Shown here piece after piece: positions 8,122 through 19,623 of a stretch of DNA of 64,000 bases. The notes under the pieces were generated by a model that saw only the letters and a list, made by a program, of their open reading frames with translations, had not been told where the DNA came from and searched no databases. Positions within the stretch are counted from its first letter, which is position 1; each line of letters starts with the position of its first letter. Position numbers and translations under genes: made by a program. Source of the stretch: Rhodopseudomonas sp. P2A-2r (lineage in GTDB: Bacteria; Pseudomonadota; Alphaproteobacteria; Rhizobiales; Xanthobacteraceae); contig NZ_CP110389.1 of NCBI RefSeq assembly GCF_026015985.1, forward strand, positions 3,876,001 through 3,940,000, given 5' to 3'.

Positions 8122-11100
8122 TCACGCCGCCTTTTTCTTCTCCGCCAGATTGGCCAGCGCGCGCAGGATTTCGGTGGCGCCTTCGAGGCGTTCTTCCGGC
8201 GTCTCCCAGTCCTGCAGGAACACCACCTTCATGTCCGGACGCACCTTGGCGGCCTGGCCGTAGGAGCGGATGAAGAACACCAGACGATCCGGCTGCGCGA
8301 ACTTGTTGTCGCGGAAGGTGATGACCGCGCCCTTCGGGCCGGCATCCACCTTCTCCACGTTGGCGCGACGGCAATAGGCCTTGATGGCGGCGATCTTGAA
8401 CAGATAGCGCACCTCGTCAGGCAGCACGCCGAAACGGTCGCGCAGCTCGGCCGCGAAGCTCTCGATCTCCGCGTCGGTTTCGAGATCCGCAAGCCTTCGG
8501 TACAGCGACAGCCGCACAGCGAGATCGGCGACGAAATCGTCGGGGATCAACACCGGCATGCCCACGGTGATGGTCGGCGACCACCGGTCGGCCACAGGCT
8601 CGGACAGGCCGGCCTTGAGGTTGAGGATCGCCTCCTCCAGCATCGACTGGTACAGTTCGAAGCCAACTTCCTTGATATGACCGGACTGCTCCTGGCCCAG
8701 CAGATTGCCGGCGCCGCGGATGTCGAGATCGTGCGAGGCGAGCTGGAAGCCGGCGCCCAGCGTCTCCAGCGACTGCAGCACCTTGAGGCGACGCTCCGCA
8801 TGCGCGGTGATCTTGGCCTGCGCCGGCAGTGTAAACAGCGCATAGGCGCGCAGCTTGGAGCGGCCGACCCGGCCGCGCAGCTGATACAACTGCGCCAGAC
8901 CGAACATGTCGGCGCGATGGATGATCAGCGTATTGGCGGTGGGAATATCGAGGCCGGACTCGACGATGGTGGTAGACAGCAGGATGTCGTACTTGCCGTC
9001 GTAGAACGCCGACATGATGTCTTCGATCACCGTCGGCGCCATCTGGCCATGGGCCACCGCCACCTTCATCTCAGGCACATGCTTGTCGAGGAAGTCCTTG
9101 ACCTCGGCGAGGTCATCGATGCGCGGCACCACGTAGAAGGCCTGGCCGCCACGGTAGCGCTCGCGCAGCAGCGCCTCGCGGATCATCAGCGGATCATGCG
9201 GCGCCACGAAGGTGCGTACAGCAAGGCGATCGACCGGCGGTGACGCGATGATCGAGAGATCGCGGACGCCGCTCAAGGCTAGTTGCAGGGTGCGCGGGAT
9301 CGGCGTCGCCGACAGCGTCAGCACATGGACGTCGGCACGCATCTGCTTCAGGCGCTCCTTGTGAGTGACGCCGAAGTGTTGCTCTTCGTCCACGACCACG
9401 AGCCCGAGATCCTTGAACTTGATCGACTTGCCGAGCAACGCATGGGTGCCGACGACAATGTCGATATTGCCTTCAGCCAACCCCTTCTTGACCTGGTTCA
9501 TGTCCTTGGTGGTGACCAGCCGCGAGGCCTGCGCCACGTTCACCGGAAAGCCCTTGAAGCGCTCGGTGAAATTCTTGGCATGCTGGCGCGCCAGCAGCGT
9601 GGTCGGCACCACGACGGCCACCTGCTTGCCCTCCAGCGCCACCGCGAAGGTCGCGCGCAGCGCCACCTCGGTCTTGCCGAAGCCGACGTCGCCGCAGATC
9701 AGCCGGTCCATGGGTCGGCCGCTTTCGAGATCGCCCAGGGTGGCATTGATGGCGTTCTGCTGGTCCTCGGTCTCCTCATAGGGGAAGCGCGCGCAGAATT
9801 CGTCGTAGAGCTGCGGCTGCACCGAGGTCTTCGGCGCCTCGCGCAGGTGTCGTTCGGCGGCGATCTTGATCAGCTCGCCCGCGATTTCCTGGATGCGGTT
9901 CTTCAGCTTGGCCTTGCGGGCCTGCCAGCCGGAACCGCCGAGCTTGTCGAGCTCGACATTGGCGGTGTCGGTGCCGTAGCGCGACAGAAGCTCAATATTC
10001 TCCACCGGCAGAAACAGTTTTGTTTCGTTGGCGTAGCGCAATTCGAGACAATCATGCGGCGCGCCGCCGACCTGCAGGGTCTGCAGACCGACGAAACGGC
10101 CGATGCCGTGCTCGACATGGACCACGATATCGCCAGCCGCGAGGCTGGTGACTTCGGAAATGAAGTTGTCGAGCTTGCGGCTGGCCTTGCGCGGGCGAAC
10201 GAGACGATCGCCGAGGATGTCCTGCTCGCTGATGATGGCGACCTGGTCGGTCTCGAAGCCGGATTCCATGCCGACCACGGCCAGCATGGTTTCGTTGCGC
10301 GGCGTCGCCTGCACGGTGCGCCAGGAATTAACCGACGTGACGTTGAGCAGCTTGTGGTCCTTCAGCATGCTCGCCATGCGGTCGCGCGAGCCTTCGCTCC
10401 ACAGCGCCACGATCACCTTCTTGCGCTGCGCCTGCAGCGCCTGGACGTGGGCGACCACCACCTCGAACACGTTGATCTTGCCGTCGGTGCGCTCGGGCGC
10501 GAAGTTGCGACCCTGGCGGGCGCCGGCATCCACCATGTCCTTGCCATCGGGCAGTGCGAACGGCGTCAGCCGCGCCAGCGACGCCGTCTCCAGCCGCTTG
10601 GACCACTCGGCGTCGGCGAGATACAGCCGGTCCGGCGGCAGCGGCTTGTACAATGCGCCGCCGCCGCGATGCTCCAGCGCCTCGCGCCGCGCCTCGTAGT
10701 AATCGTTGATCTGCTTGAAGCGCTCGGAGGCCGCGTCCTCGCTCTGCGGCTGCAGCATCACCGGTGCGCCGTCGAGGTAATCGAAGAACGTGTCCATGCG
10801 GTCCTGGAACAGCGGCAGCCAGTGCTCCATGCCGGGATAGCGGCGGCCTTCGCTGACGGTCTCGTAGAGCTGGTCGTCGCGCTCGGGTGCGCCGAACTGC
10901 GCGACATAGCCCATGCGAAACCGCTTGATGGTTTCGGTGACCAGCTGGAATTCGGAAATCGGCACCAGATCGAGGGCGCGCATGTCGAGATGGGTGCGCT
11001 GGGTCTCGGAGTCGAAGGTGCGGATCGACTCCAGCGTGTCGCCGAAGAAGTCGAAACGGACCGGCTGCTCGAGGCCGGCGGGAAACAGATCGAGGATGCC

Positions 11101-11637
11101 GCCGCGGACGGCGTATTCGCCGGGCTCGCGCACGGTGCCGGAGCGGTTATAGCCGTTGTGCTCCAGCCAGCTGACAATCGAATCCATCGGCACGATATGG
11201 CCGGGTGCCACCGACAGCGCCTGCGCCGCAATGACCTCGCGGGCCGGCACCCGCTGCACCGCCGCGTTGACCGTGGTGAGCACGATCAGTGGCTTTTCGC
11301 TGCCCTTGAGGCGGGACAGGCGCGCCAGCGTTGTCAGGCGTTGCGCCAGGACGCCGCCATGGGGCGACACGCGGTCGTAGGGCTGGCAGTCCCAGGCCGG
11401 AAACTGCAGCACCGGAAGATCGGGTGCGAAGAATTCCAGCGCCCGTGCCAGGTTCTGCATGCGCGGCCCGTCGCGACAGATCACCGCCAGACTGACCGCC
11501 GGCGGTTTCGGCCGCGCGGCAACCGCGCGGGCGAGATCGCTGACGATCAGCCCCTCGGCGCCCTCGGCGACATTGGCGAACGTCAGAGCACGCCCGGGCG
11601 CAAGCTGCGCCGCAGGCGAAACGGTCGGCGCCTTCAT
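8122..11637 (-). CDS. mfd: Transcription-repair coupling factor Mfd
   Basis: 1171 residues, the expected length. Domains in order: UvrB-like N-terminal module (FPAWDCQPYDRVSPHGG near residue 80); CarD-like RNA polymerase interaction domain at about 500 (DIVVHVEHGIGRFVGLQ); helicase Walker A at about 650 (CGDVGFGKTEVALRA); DEEQ box at about 750 (VVVDEEQHFGV); motif VI region with LRGRVGRSKLRAYA; and the C-terminal TRCF domain. Mfd moves stalled RNA polymerase off lesions and recruits UvrA. The start ATG overlaps the sdhE stop by 4 bp (ATGA, 11634-11637), so the two are translationally coupled. Confidence 0.97.
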   Translation of the reverse strand: MKAPTVSPAAQLAPGRALTFANVAEGAEGLIVSDLARAVAARPKPPAVSLAVICRDGPRMQNLARALEFFAPDLPVLQFPAWDCQPYDRVSPHGGVLAQRLTTLARLSRLKGSEKPLIVLTTVNAAVQRVPAREVIAAQALSVAPGHIVPMDSIVSWLEHNGYNRSGTVREPGEYAVRGGILDLFPAGLEQPVRFDFFGDTLESIRTFDSETQRTHLDMRALDLVPISEFQLVTETIKRFRMGYVAQFGAPERDDQLYETVSEGRRYPGMEHWLPLFQDRMDTFFDYLDGAPVMLQPQSEDAASERFKQINDYYEARREALEHRGGGALYKPLPPDRLYLADAEWSKRLETASLARLTPFALPDGKDMVDAGARQGRNFAPERTDGKINVFEVVVAHVQALQAQRKKVIVALWSEGSRDRMASMLKDHKLLNVTSVNSWRTVQATPRNETMLAVVGMESGFETDQVAIISEQDILGDRLVRPRKASRKLDNFISEVTSLAAGDIVVHVEHGIGRFVGLQTLQVGGAPHDCLELRYANETKLFLPVENIELLSRYGTDTANVELDKLGGSGWQARKAKLKNRIQEIAGELIKIAAERHLREAPKTSVQPQLYDEFCARFPYEETEDQQNAINATLGDLESGRPMDRLICGDVGFGKTEVALRATFAVALEGKQVAVVVPTTLLARQHAKNFTERFKGFPVNVAQASRLVTTKDMNQVKKGLAEGNIDIVVGTHALLGKSIKFKDLGLVVVDEEQHFGVTHKERLKQMRADVHVLTLSATPIPRTLQLALSGVRDLSIIASPPVDRLAVRTFVAPHDPLMIREALLRERYRGGQAFYVVPRIDDLAEVKDFLDKHVPEMKVAVAHGQMAPTVIEDIMSAFYDGKYDILLSTTIVESGLDIPTANTLIIHRADMFGLAQLYQLRGRVGRSKLRAYALFTLPAQAKITAHAERRLKVLQSLETLGAGFQLASHDLDIRGAGNLLGQEQSGHIKEVGFELYQSMLEEAILNLKAGLSEPVADRWSPTITVGMPVLIPDDFVADLAVRLSLYRRLADLETDAEIESFAAELRDRFGVLPDEVRYLFKIAAIKAYCRRANVEKVDAGPKGAVITFRDNKFAQPDRLVFFIRSYGQAAKVRPDMKVVFLQDWETPEERLEGATEILRALANLAEKKKAA

Positions 11638-11924
11638 AGGGTGTAGTCCAGATTGCGGAAAGTCTTGATGCGTTCGAACAGCGGCGTGCGAAACTCCGGC
11701 GGCAGTTCGATGTCGCCGACAAACGCCGGATACAGGTCCGGGTCCTCCAGGCCCACGAGAGCCTCGAGCTGCGTGACTTCAAGGTCGGCCAGACCGGCAA
11801 TCTCCGCATCGGCAAAACGGCCGAGGATCAGGTCCATCTCGCGGGTACCGCGGTGCCAGCAGCGGAACAGCAGCCGCTTGCGGCGTTCATCCAGCCCGTT
11901 GCTCGATCGTGTCGTTCCCGTCAT
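11634..11924 (-). CDS. sdhE: FAD assembly factor SdhE (succinate dehydrogenase)
   Basis: 96 residues from ATG 11924 (MTGTTRSSNGL...); the frame is open to 12005 but the usual family length supports this start. The SdhE motifs are clear: RRKRLLFRCWHRGTREMD with the conserved RGxxE, then LGRFADAEI, and LEALVGLEDPDLYPAFVGD. SdhE promotes covalent FAD attachment to SdhA in the cytoplasm. It ends in a 4-bp overlap with mfd and is transcribed divergently from recG. Confidence 0.92.
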   Translation of the reverse strand: MTGTTRSSNGLDERRKRLLFRCWHRGTREMDLILGRFADAEIAGLADLEVTQLEALVGLEDPDLYPAFVGDIELPPEFRTPLFERIKTFRNLDYTL

Positions 11925-12103
11925 CTTCCCATCCCGTCCGAACGCCAAAAGCCCGGACGTGCCGGGCTCGGTTGATATAGCCGCCGCAGGGTCCGCTGTC
12001 AGCACCTACGGGACGCAATGCGGCCCTGGGCGCATTGCATTCGCGCCAAAATGCATTCAAGCCTTGGGGAAATTGGCCAGAAATCGAGTTTCCGAGTCGC
12101 TTG

Positions 12104-14209
12104 ATGCGCCCTGCACTGCTCAATCCGCTGTTTGCGCCGGTCACCACAATGCCCGGCATCGGACCGAAGCTGGACAAGCTGCTGCGGTTCCTGCTCGGCC
12201 GCGACGAGACCCCGCGGATCGCCGACCTGCTGCTGCACCTGCCGGTCAGCGTCATCGACCGCCGCCAGCGGCCGACCATCTGCGATGCGGTTCCCGGTAC
12301 CATGGTGACGCTGGAGGTCACGGTCGACCGCCATCGCCCTGCCCCCGCCGGCCGCTCCCGCGCGCCGCATCTGGTCTATGTCAGCGACGACACCGGCACG
12401 GCGATCCTGGCCTATTTCAAGGCCTATCCCGGTCAGGTCGAGAAGCTGCTGCCGGTCGGCGAGAAGCGCTACGTCTCCGGCACCGGGCAGTTGTTCGACG
12501 GCATGCTGCAGATCGTTCATCCCGACCGCGTCATCGACGAGGAAGGCTTTGCCAAGCTCAGCGGCATCGACCCGGTCTATCCGCTGACCCAGGGCCTCGC
12601 CATCGGCGCCCTGCGCCGTGCCGTTGGCCTCGCGCTGACGCGGCTGCCGGAACTGCCGGAATGGATCAGCCCGGACGTGATGCGCCGCTGCTCGTTCCCG
12701 CCGATCGCCGAGGCCCTGCAGCGCGTCCACGTGCCGCTCGAACTGACCGACATCCTGCCCGAAGGCCCGTTCTGGTCGCGGCTGGCCTTCGACGAGTTGC
12801 TGGCCGGGCAACTGGCGCTGGCGCTGGTGCGCGCGCAACTGCGTCGGCCGGCCGGCGACCGCAACGCCGGCGACGGGCATTTGCGCCACAAGATCATCGA
12901 CGCGCTGCCGTACTCCCTGACCAAGTCGCAGCAGGAGGCCACCGCTGCCATCGCCGCCGATCTCAATCAGCCGGTCCGCATGCTCCGGCTGCTGCAGGGC
13001 GATGTCGGCTCCGGCAAGACCGTGGTGGCACTGCTGGCCGCCGCCGCCGTCGCCGAGGTCGGCAAGCAGACCGCGCTGATGGCACCGACGGAAATCCTGG
13101 CGCGCCAGCACATCAAGACCATCGCGCCCCTGGCCGAACGCGCCGGCCTGCGCGTCGCGATCCTGACCGGACGCGAGAAGGGCCGCGAGCGCAAGGACAT
13201 CCTGGCGCGCCTCGCGGCCGGCGAGATCGACATGCTGGTCGGCACCCACGCCTTGATCCAGGACGACGTGATCTACCAGTCGCTGGCGCTGGCGGTGGTC
13301 GACGAGCAGCATCGCTTCGGCGTGCGGGAGCGATTGACCCTGACCAACAAGGGCGATGCCGTCGACGTGCTGGTGCTGTCGGCGACGCCGATCCCGCGGA
13401 CCCTGGTGCTGACCTACTTCGGCGACATGGACATCTCGGAGCTGCGTGAGAAACCGGCCGGACGCCAACCGATCGAGACCCGGACCATGTCGAGCCTCCG
13501 TCTGCAGGAGGTCATCGACGGCGTCGGCCGTCAGGTCGCCGCCGGCAAGCTGGTGTACTGGATCGTGCCGCTGGTGGAAGAGTCCGAGATGGACGGCCCG
13601 AAGCTGACCAATGCCGAGGAGCGTTTCGAAAGCCTGCAGCAACGCTTCGGCGAAAAAGTGGGGCTGGTGCACGGAAGGATGCGCGGCACCGAGAAGGATG
13701 CGGCCATGGCGCGCTTCAGTGAAGCGGAAACCCAGATCCTGGTCGCCACCACCGTGGTAGAGGTCGGCGTCGACGTGCCCGCCGCCACCATCATGGTCAT
13801 CGAGAATGCCGAGCGCTTCGGCCTCGCCCAACTGCACCAGCTGCGCGGCCGCATCGGCCGCGGCTCGGAAGCCTCGAACTGCCTGCTGCTATATCGCGAG
13901 CCACTCGGCGAGATCGCGTCTAAGCGCCTCAAGGTGATCAAGGAAACCACCGACGGGTTCCGCATTGCCGAGGAAGACCTGAAACTGCGCGGCGAAGGCG
14001 ACGTGCTCGGCACCAGACAAAGCGGCCTGCCCGGTTTCCGCATCGCCCGCTCCGAGGTCCACGCCCAGTTGGTGACGCAAGCCCGCGACGAGGCGATGCG
14101 GATCCTGCAGGACAATCCGAAACTGACCGGCGAACGCGGCGAAGCGCTGCGCTGCCTGCTGTATCTCTATGAGCGCGACGAGGCACTGCCGCTGATCGGC
14201 GCGGGGTAG
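12104..14209 (+). CDS. recG: ATP-dependent DNA helicase RecG
   Basis: 701 residues from ATG 12104 (MRPALLNPLFAPV...), chosen to match the usual family N-terminus; the frame is open to 12035. An N-terminal wedge (OB) domain contains DRRQRPTICDA and VSDDTGTAILAYFKAYPGQ. The Walker A, GDVGSGKTVVALLA, lies at about residue 300, the DEQH box (VVDEQHRFGVRERL) at about 400, and the motif V/VI region TTVVEVGVDVP then HQLRGRIGRG follows. RecG remodels stalled replication forks and branch-migrates recombination intermediates. It is divergent from sdhE-mfd, so three genome-maintenance or core genes cluster here. Confidence 0.97.
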   Translation: MRPALLNPLFAPVTTMPGIGPKLDKLLRFLLGRDETPRIADLLLHLPVSVIDRRQRPTICDAVPGTMVTLEVTVDRHRPAPAGRSRAPHLVYVSDDTGTAILAYFKAYPGQVEKLLPVGEKRYVSGTGQLFDGMLQIVHPDRVIDEEGFAKLSGIDPVYPLTQGLAIGALRRAVGLALTRLPELPEWISPDVMRRCSFPPIAEALQRVHVPLELTDILPEGPFWSRLAFDELLAGQLALALVRAQLRRPAGDRNAGDGHLRHKIIDALPYSLTKSQQEATAAIAADLNQPVRMLRLLQGDVGSGKTVVALLAAAAVAEVGKQTALMAPTEILARQHIKTIAPLAERAGLRVAILTGREKGRERKDILARLAAGEIDMLVGTHALIQDDVIYQSLALAVVDEQHRFGVRERLTLTNKGDAVDVLVLSATPIPRTLVLTYFGDMDISELREKPAGRQPIETRTMSSLRLQEVIDGVGRQVAAGKLVYWIVPLVEESEMDGPKLTNAEERFESLQQRFGEKVGLVHGRMRGTEKDAAMARFSEAETQILVATTVVEVGVDVPAATIMVIENAERFGLAQLHQLRGRIGRGSEASNCLLLYREPLGEIASKRLKVIKETTDGFRIAEEDLKLRGEGDVLGTRQSGLPGFRIARSEVHAQLVTQARDEAMRILQDNPKLTGERGEALRCLLYLYERDEALPLIGAG

Positions 14210-14215
14210 CCCTTA

Positions 14216-14364
14216 ACTGTCATTCCGGGGCGCGGGCGGCGACAGCCGCACGCGAACCCGGAATCCCAAAATGTTCATCGTCCCACATCGAGGTTCCCCG
14301 CCACTGCAATTGGAGTGGCTGAGGTTCGCTCGCGTCGATGCGCGCGCGCCCCGGAACGACAGTG
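14216..14364. repeat. Palindromic intergenic repeat, TGTCATTCCGGGGCGCG family
   Basis: The left arm ACTGTCATTCCGGGGCGCG mirrors the right arm CGCGCCCCGGAACGACAGT, with about 110 bp between. It starts 7 bp after the recG stop. The same arms occur at 15859-15987, and a shortened form at 1625-1677. Confidence 0.75.
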
Positions 14365-14407
14365 TGGGCCGGCTTCAATCCAGCTTCATCTTACAGCTTG
14401 GACCTTT

Positions 14408-15037
14408 TCATTGCATCCTCGCGAGTTCATGCGTTAGGTCGAAATAGCTCTGCAGCCAGAGAAACTCATCGTTCTCAACGATGACACCGCCAGCGCCCAT
14501 CTGGGTTGCACCCGGCCACCTTCCGATGAGTTGATCATCGATAAAGACTTTTCGATCAGTAGACCTGACCTCTCCGCCTTGCGGCCTGGGAAAGTAGTAC
14601 GCGAAAACATCGCGGTAACAGTAGGCGAAGCCCTGATCCGCGCCGTTTGCGGTATCTGCGTGAACATCCAATGTAGTCCGCGCGAAGAGGTCCTTGCTTG
14701 CCCACGGAAAACCAGTGTCCACCCGATAGGGGATGCGCGGAGCTCGGCCTGAGGTGACGATGAAAGGGCTTGGGTTTTCTTCGATCTGACCCACGCCAGA
14801 GCGGCGATTGACACCTTTTGCCTCCGTGAAGCTGGCGTGGCCACCAAGCGTTTCACGGTCCCAGAGCAGAAGTCGCCGGGCGTCTTCACGCATTTCTTGC
14901 CCGTATTGCGTAAGGATCGGATTGACAACATCCCAGTTCAGCAGCCAGTACTGTGGATGGTCCGCCGGCCAGTGCGAACGCACGGTCTCTTTCGGTGCGT
15001 CAGGCAACGGGGTGCGGATGAAGGAATGGCAGGTCAT
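14408..15037 (-). CDS. Protein of unknown function, coupled to (or the C-terminal part of) the upstream lipoprotein
   Basis: 209 residues from ATG 15037, which overlaps the stop of the upstream lipoprotein gene as ATGA (15034-15037). I recognise no family. The sequence has many aromatic residues (HWPADHPQYWLLNWD, FAYCYRDVFAYYFPR), no signal peptide and no transmembrane segment. The missing export signal, together with several single-base shifts elsewhere in this window, suggests both frames may be one lipoprotein of about 415 residues. One extra base near 15045 would join them as ...AMRAGLRMTCHSF.... Otherwise it is a coupled partner protein. Confidence 0.5.
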   Translation of the reverse strand: MTCHSFIRTPLPDAPKETVRSHWPADHPQYWLLNWDVVNPILTQYGQEMREDARRLLLWDRETLGGHASFTEAKGVNRRSGVGQIEENPSPFIVTSGRAPRIPYRVDTGFPWASKDLFARTTLDVHADTANGADQGFAYCYRDVFAYYFPRPQGGEVRSTDRKVFIDDQLIGRWPGATQMGAGGVIVENDEFLWLQSYFDLTHELARMQ

Positions 15038-15657
15038 CCGCAGACCGCCCGCATTGCGTGGATCGCCACTAGGAAAAAACCTTCACCACGAAAGAAGCTG
15101 CTGCCTCGCAGATATTCGGCATTGCGATCGCCGATCGGAACGATGTTCTCTTTCCATTTTGTCAGGCGCCAGATGTCATAATCGGCCCGGCTCACTTCCG
15201 TGAACGTCGCCCGGTGAAATTTAAGTTTGGAAAACGGCTGTGCGTAGGCCTGCTCGTGCAGATACGCGATCATGAATTCGAGATTGCTCGCATCGGGTGC
15301 CAGGAACACGACCGGGAGAAAATCCGCGGGCATTGGTTGCTTGGCAAGCTCCCGGTTGCAGACATTGGGGCTCTGCACCAGCACCCCTTCGCCATTGCTC
15401 GTGCGCACACCATAGATATACGGCGCCCAGACGCCGCGCGCACTGCGCCCTTCGCCCAGGATCTGCCTGACCTGCGAGCCGCAGGCGATGATGACTTCAA
15501 TGTTGAGCGGTTCGTCGCCGTGGTCCAGCTCCACGACCATCCGGTAGAACCAGCCGAACTTGAAGTCATCTCGCTCAGACGGGCCACACCCGGCCAGTCC
15601 CAGAATGGCCGAGGCCAATAACACGGTAAAGATTGCGCGCCACGCAACCTCACGCAT
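15034..15657 (-). CDS. Predicted lipoprotein of unknown function
   Basis: About 207 residues from ATG 15657 (MREVAWRAIF...), chosen to give a lipoprotein signal peptide: hydrophobic FTVLLASAILG followed by the lipobox LAGC. The mature part has no domain I recognise (FKFGWFYRMVVELDHGDEPLN, YIYGVRTSNGEGVLVQSP). It ends RAVCG and overlaps the next frame by 4 bp. Base composition is a little less GC-rich than the flanking core genes. A longer start at 15690 exists but buries the signal peptide. Confidence 0.55.
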   Translation of the reverse strand: MREVAWRAIFTVLLASAILGLAGCGPSERDDFKFGWFYRMVVELDHGDEPLNIEVIIACGSQVRQILGEGRSARGVWAPYIYGVRTSNGEGVLVQSPNVCNRELAKQPMPADFLPVVFLAPDASNLEFMIAYLHEQAYAQPFSKLKFHRATFTEVSRADYDIWRLTKWKENIVPIGDRNAEYLRGSSFFRGEGFFLVAIHAMRAVCG

Positions 15658-15858
15658 CTTTGCCACAAATAGATACTCGCCTGCCAACATCAGAAGCTGC
15701 CTGGAGGGCAGCCACCCAACTGCTCGTCAGGTCATCAACTCGCCCGGTAAAACAGTATCAATCATGCACAGGCTGTAAAGCCGATCCTGACAATCAATGG
15801 CTGCATGAAAGTAATTCGACGAGGCATTCCCCCTGATCGGGGGCCGGATAGCGAGCGT

Positions 15859-15987
15859 CACTGTCATTCCGGGGCGCGGGACAGCGGCGTGGCCACTGGC
15901 ATGCGAACTGGGTACCGGAGATGCCTATCACGTCAAGATTCCGGGTTCGCTCGCGCTGGCGCGCTCGCGCCCCGGAATGACAGCGTG
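15859..15987. repeat. Palindromic intergenic repeat, TGTCATTCCGGGGCGCG family
   Basis: The left arm CACTGTCATTCCGGGGCGCG mirrors the right arm CGCGCCCCGGAATGACAGCG. It ends about 5 bp from the stop codon of the DUF502 gene and is the second long copy within 1.7 kb. Confidence 0.75.
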
Positions 15988-15991
15988 TGAA

Positions 15992-16765
15992 TCAATCCAC
16001 CTTCGCCGGCTCCGGCCTGATCGCCGCCTCGTTGGCGATGCGTGCGGCATTGGCGGTCTCGGCCAGCGCCGCGATCTTCTTCTGCGGATCGGAACCGGGC
16101 TGCACCACGCCGGCGGACATGATCAGCGTTGCGGCGTCCTCGGCGGACATGTCGATGTCGATGATCTTGCTCTTCGGCACGTAGAAGAAGAAGCCGGTGG
16201 TCGGGTTCGGCGCGCAGGGCAGGAACACCGAGATGTGCTCCTCCTGCCCCGGCAGACTGTTGTTGATCTCCACGCTCGGCGGCTGCGAGATCAGCACGAT
16301 CGACCACATGCCGGGCGACGGGAATTCGACCAGCCCGACCTTGCGGAAGCTCGAGCCCGAGCCCGAGAACAGCGTCTCGAACACCTGCTTCAACCCGCGA
16401 TAGATCGCGCGGACCACCGGCATCCGGCCGAGCAGCCGTTCGCCGAGATCGACCAGGGTGCGCCCGATCAGGTTGGCGGTAAGGAAGCCGAGAAGGGTCA
16501 GCGCCACGAAGGCGACGATCAGGCCGGAGCCCGGAATGCCATAGGGCAGATACTGCTCGGGCCGATAGGCCTCCGGCACCAGCGGCCGGACCAACGCGTC
16601 GACCCAGGTGACGAACCACCAGGTCAGGTAGAAGGTGATGGCGATGGGGCCGGCAACGATGAGGCCGGTGAGAAAGTAATTGCGGATCCGGGCCATGAAT
16701 CCGCGCGGCGCCTCCGGCGGAAGGTCACCGGACGGCGTTGTCGATGACATATTGGTGCGGTCCAT
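15992..16765 (-). CDS. DUF502 family inner-membrane protein
   Basis: 257 residues. Two hydrophobic segments, YFLTGLIVAGPIAITFYLTWW (about 30-50) and GLIVAFVALTLLGFLTANLIG (about 80-100), are followed by the family signature LGERLLGRMPVVRAIYRGLKQV and a cytoplasmic beta-rich domain (VGLVEFPSPGMWSIVLIS, SVFLPCAPNPTTGFFFYVP). DUF502 proteins are widespread in proteobacteria and their function is not established. The gene stands alone. Confidence 0.88.
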   Translation of the reverse strand: MDRTNMSSTTPSGDLPPEAPRGFMARIRNYFLTGLIVAGPIAITFYLTWWFVTWVDALVRPLVPEAYRPEQYLPYGIPGSGLIVAFVALTLLGFLTANLIGRTLVDLGERLLGRMPVVRAIYRGLKQVFETLFSGSGSSFRKVGLVEFPSPGMWSIVLISQPPSVEINNSLPGQEEHISVFLPCAPNPTTGFFFYVPKSKIIDIDMSAEDAATLIMSAGVVQPGSDPQKKIAALAETANAARIANEAAIRPEPAKVD

Positions 16766-17030
16766 GAACGTCCCTGCTGATCGGCGCGGCCTTTGCCGGG
16801 CGCCGTGACTATTGAACCGTCAGTCTAGCAGAATTTGCCAGTGCGGTAGCGGCAATATGGCGAGCCGGACTGCGACCGGACGCCCGATCAGCCCATTTAA
16901 CGGCCGTTTGAAGGAAGCGAGAGCCTGGCCAGTCGGGCCAGCTGACCACTACCGCCAATTCGACCTCCGGCGGAACCGGCACATGGAAGACCGGTTGTTC
17001 GGCACGCCTCAGTTGGCTGGGAAACGTCCG

Positions 17031-17516
17031 TCAGTGCGTCGCCACCACAAGACTGATTTCAACGGGAGCATTCTTGGGAAGTTGAAAGACCCCGACCGAG
17101 GTTCTGGCGTGAACGCCGTCCTCTCCGAAGATCGCATAGAGAACTTCCGATGCGCCATCGGAGACCTCACTCTGCTGGGTGAAGCCGCCCGCCGACTGGA
17201 CATAAACATTGATGGACAGGATCTGTTTGACGTTATCCAGCGCCCCAAATCGCGCGAGCAGAAGAGCCACAGCTCTCATGATGCAGATCTTTGCTGCCAA
17301 CTGTCCCTGCGACAGCGAAACATCCTTGCCAACGGCGCCCTGAATAACGACGGTATCGCCGACCCGCGGGATCTGTCCGCTGATATAAGTGACATTCTCG
17401 TGCACGACCAACGGCGAGTAGTTTCCACCCACCTTGATCTCACCGCCGAAATCATAGCCGAGTTCAACGGCAATTTGTCGGAAGCGGTCTTCTCTGCTCA
17501 TTTTCTTGTATTCCAT
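17031..17516 (-). CDS. RidA-like (YjgF/YER057c/UK114) family protein
   Basis: About 161 residues from ATG 17516 (MEYKKMSRED...); ATG 17525 also possible. Family text: YSPLVVHENVTYISGQIPRV, GQLAAKICIMRAVALLLARFG, VKQILSINVYVQSAGGFTQQ, then RTSVGVFQLPKNAPVEISLVV. The arginine that binds substrate carboxylate in RidA appears in HARTSVGV. At about 160 residues it matches the longer RidA-like branch (YjgF/LdcA type) rather than RidA of about 130 residues. Members hydrolyse reactive enamine/imine intermediates, or act as unrelated hydrolases. Its composition is less GC-rich than its neighbours. Confidence 0.85.
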   Translation of the reverse strand: MEYKKMSREDRFRQIAVELGYDFGGEIKVGGNYSPLVVHENVTYISGQIPRVGDTVVIQGAVGKDVSLSQGQLAAKICIMRAVALLLARFGALDNVKQILSINVYVQSAGGFTQQSEVSDGASEVLYAIFGEDGVHARTSVGVFQLPKNAPVEISLVVATH

Positions 17517-17604
17517 CGTCAGCACTGATTTTCACCGGTGCACTAAACCAGTCTGACGATGCACACAATTCAAGTCTTCCTGAAACCATATATCCGTGGG
17601 GTGC

Positions 17605-19431
<1,827 letters not shown>

Positions 19432-19623
19432 GCGGGTCAATAACTCCAGCTGGGGAAAACAGTCGACGACGACGATGGAACCTCTTAGCCACAATCGCGG
19501 ACATTCTGTTACTCAATAATTATTGCCGATTGAGACAGATTTAGCCGTAACCGCCTGCCTTTTTCGGCGACGGGTTTAACAAACCATCAACGGTTTTGCT
19601 GAAGCATCACGCAAAGGGAGTCC

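Noticed and set aside
9283..11646. Long plus-strand ORF opposite mfd
   Set aside because: Mfd on the other strand has all expected motifs; the opposite frame is a high-GC shadow with His/Gln-rich text and no domain.
11950..11970. AGCCCGG/CCGGGCT hairpin between sdhE and recG
   Set aside because: Short, without a T-run, and lying in a divergent promoter region; not convincing as a terminator or operator.
11999..13837. 612-codon minus-strand ORF opposite recG
   Set aside because: RecG is unambiguous on the plus strand.
19432..19623. Possible glmS ribozyme or riboswitch in front of glmS
   Set aside because: No matching core structure was evident, and the glmS ribozyme is characteristic of Gram-positive bacteria.
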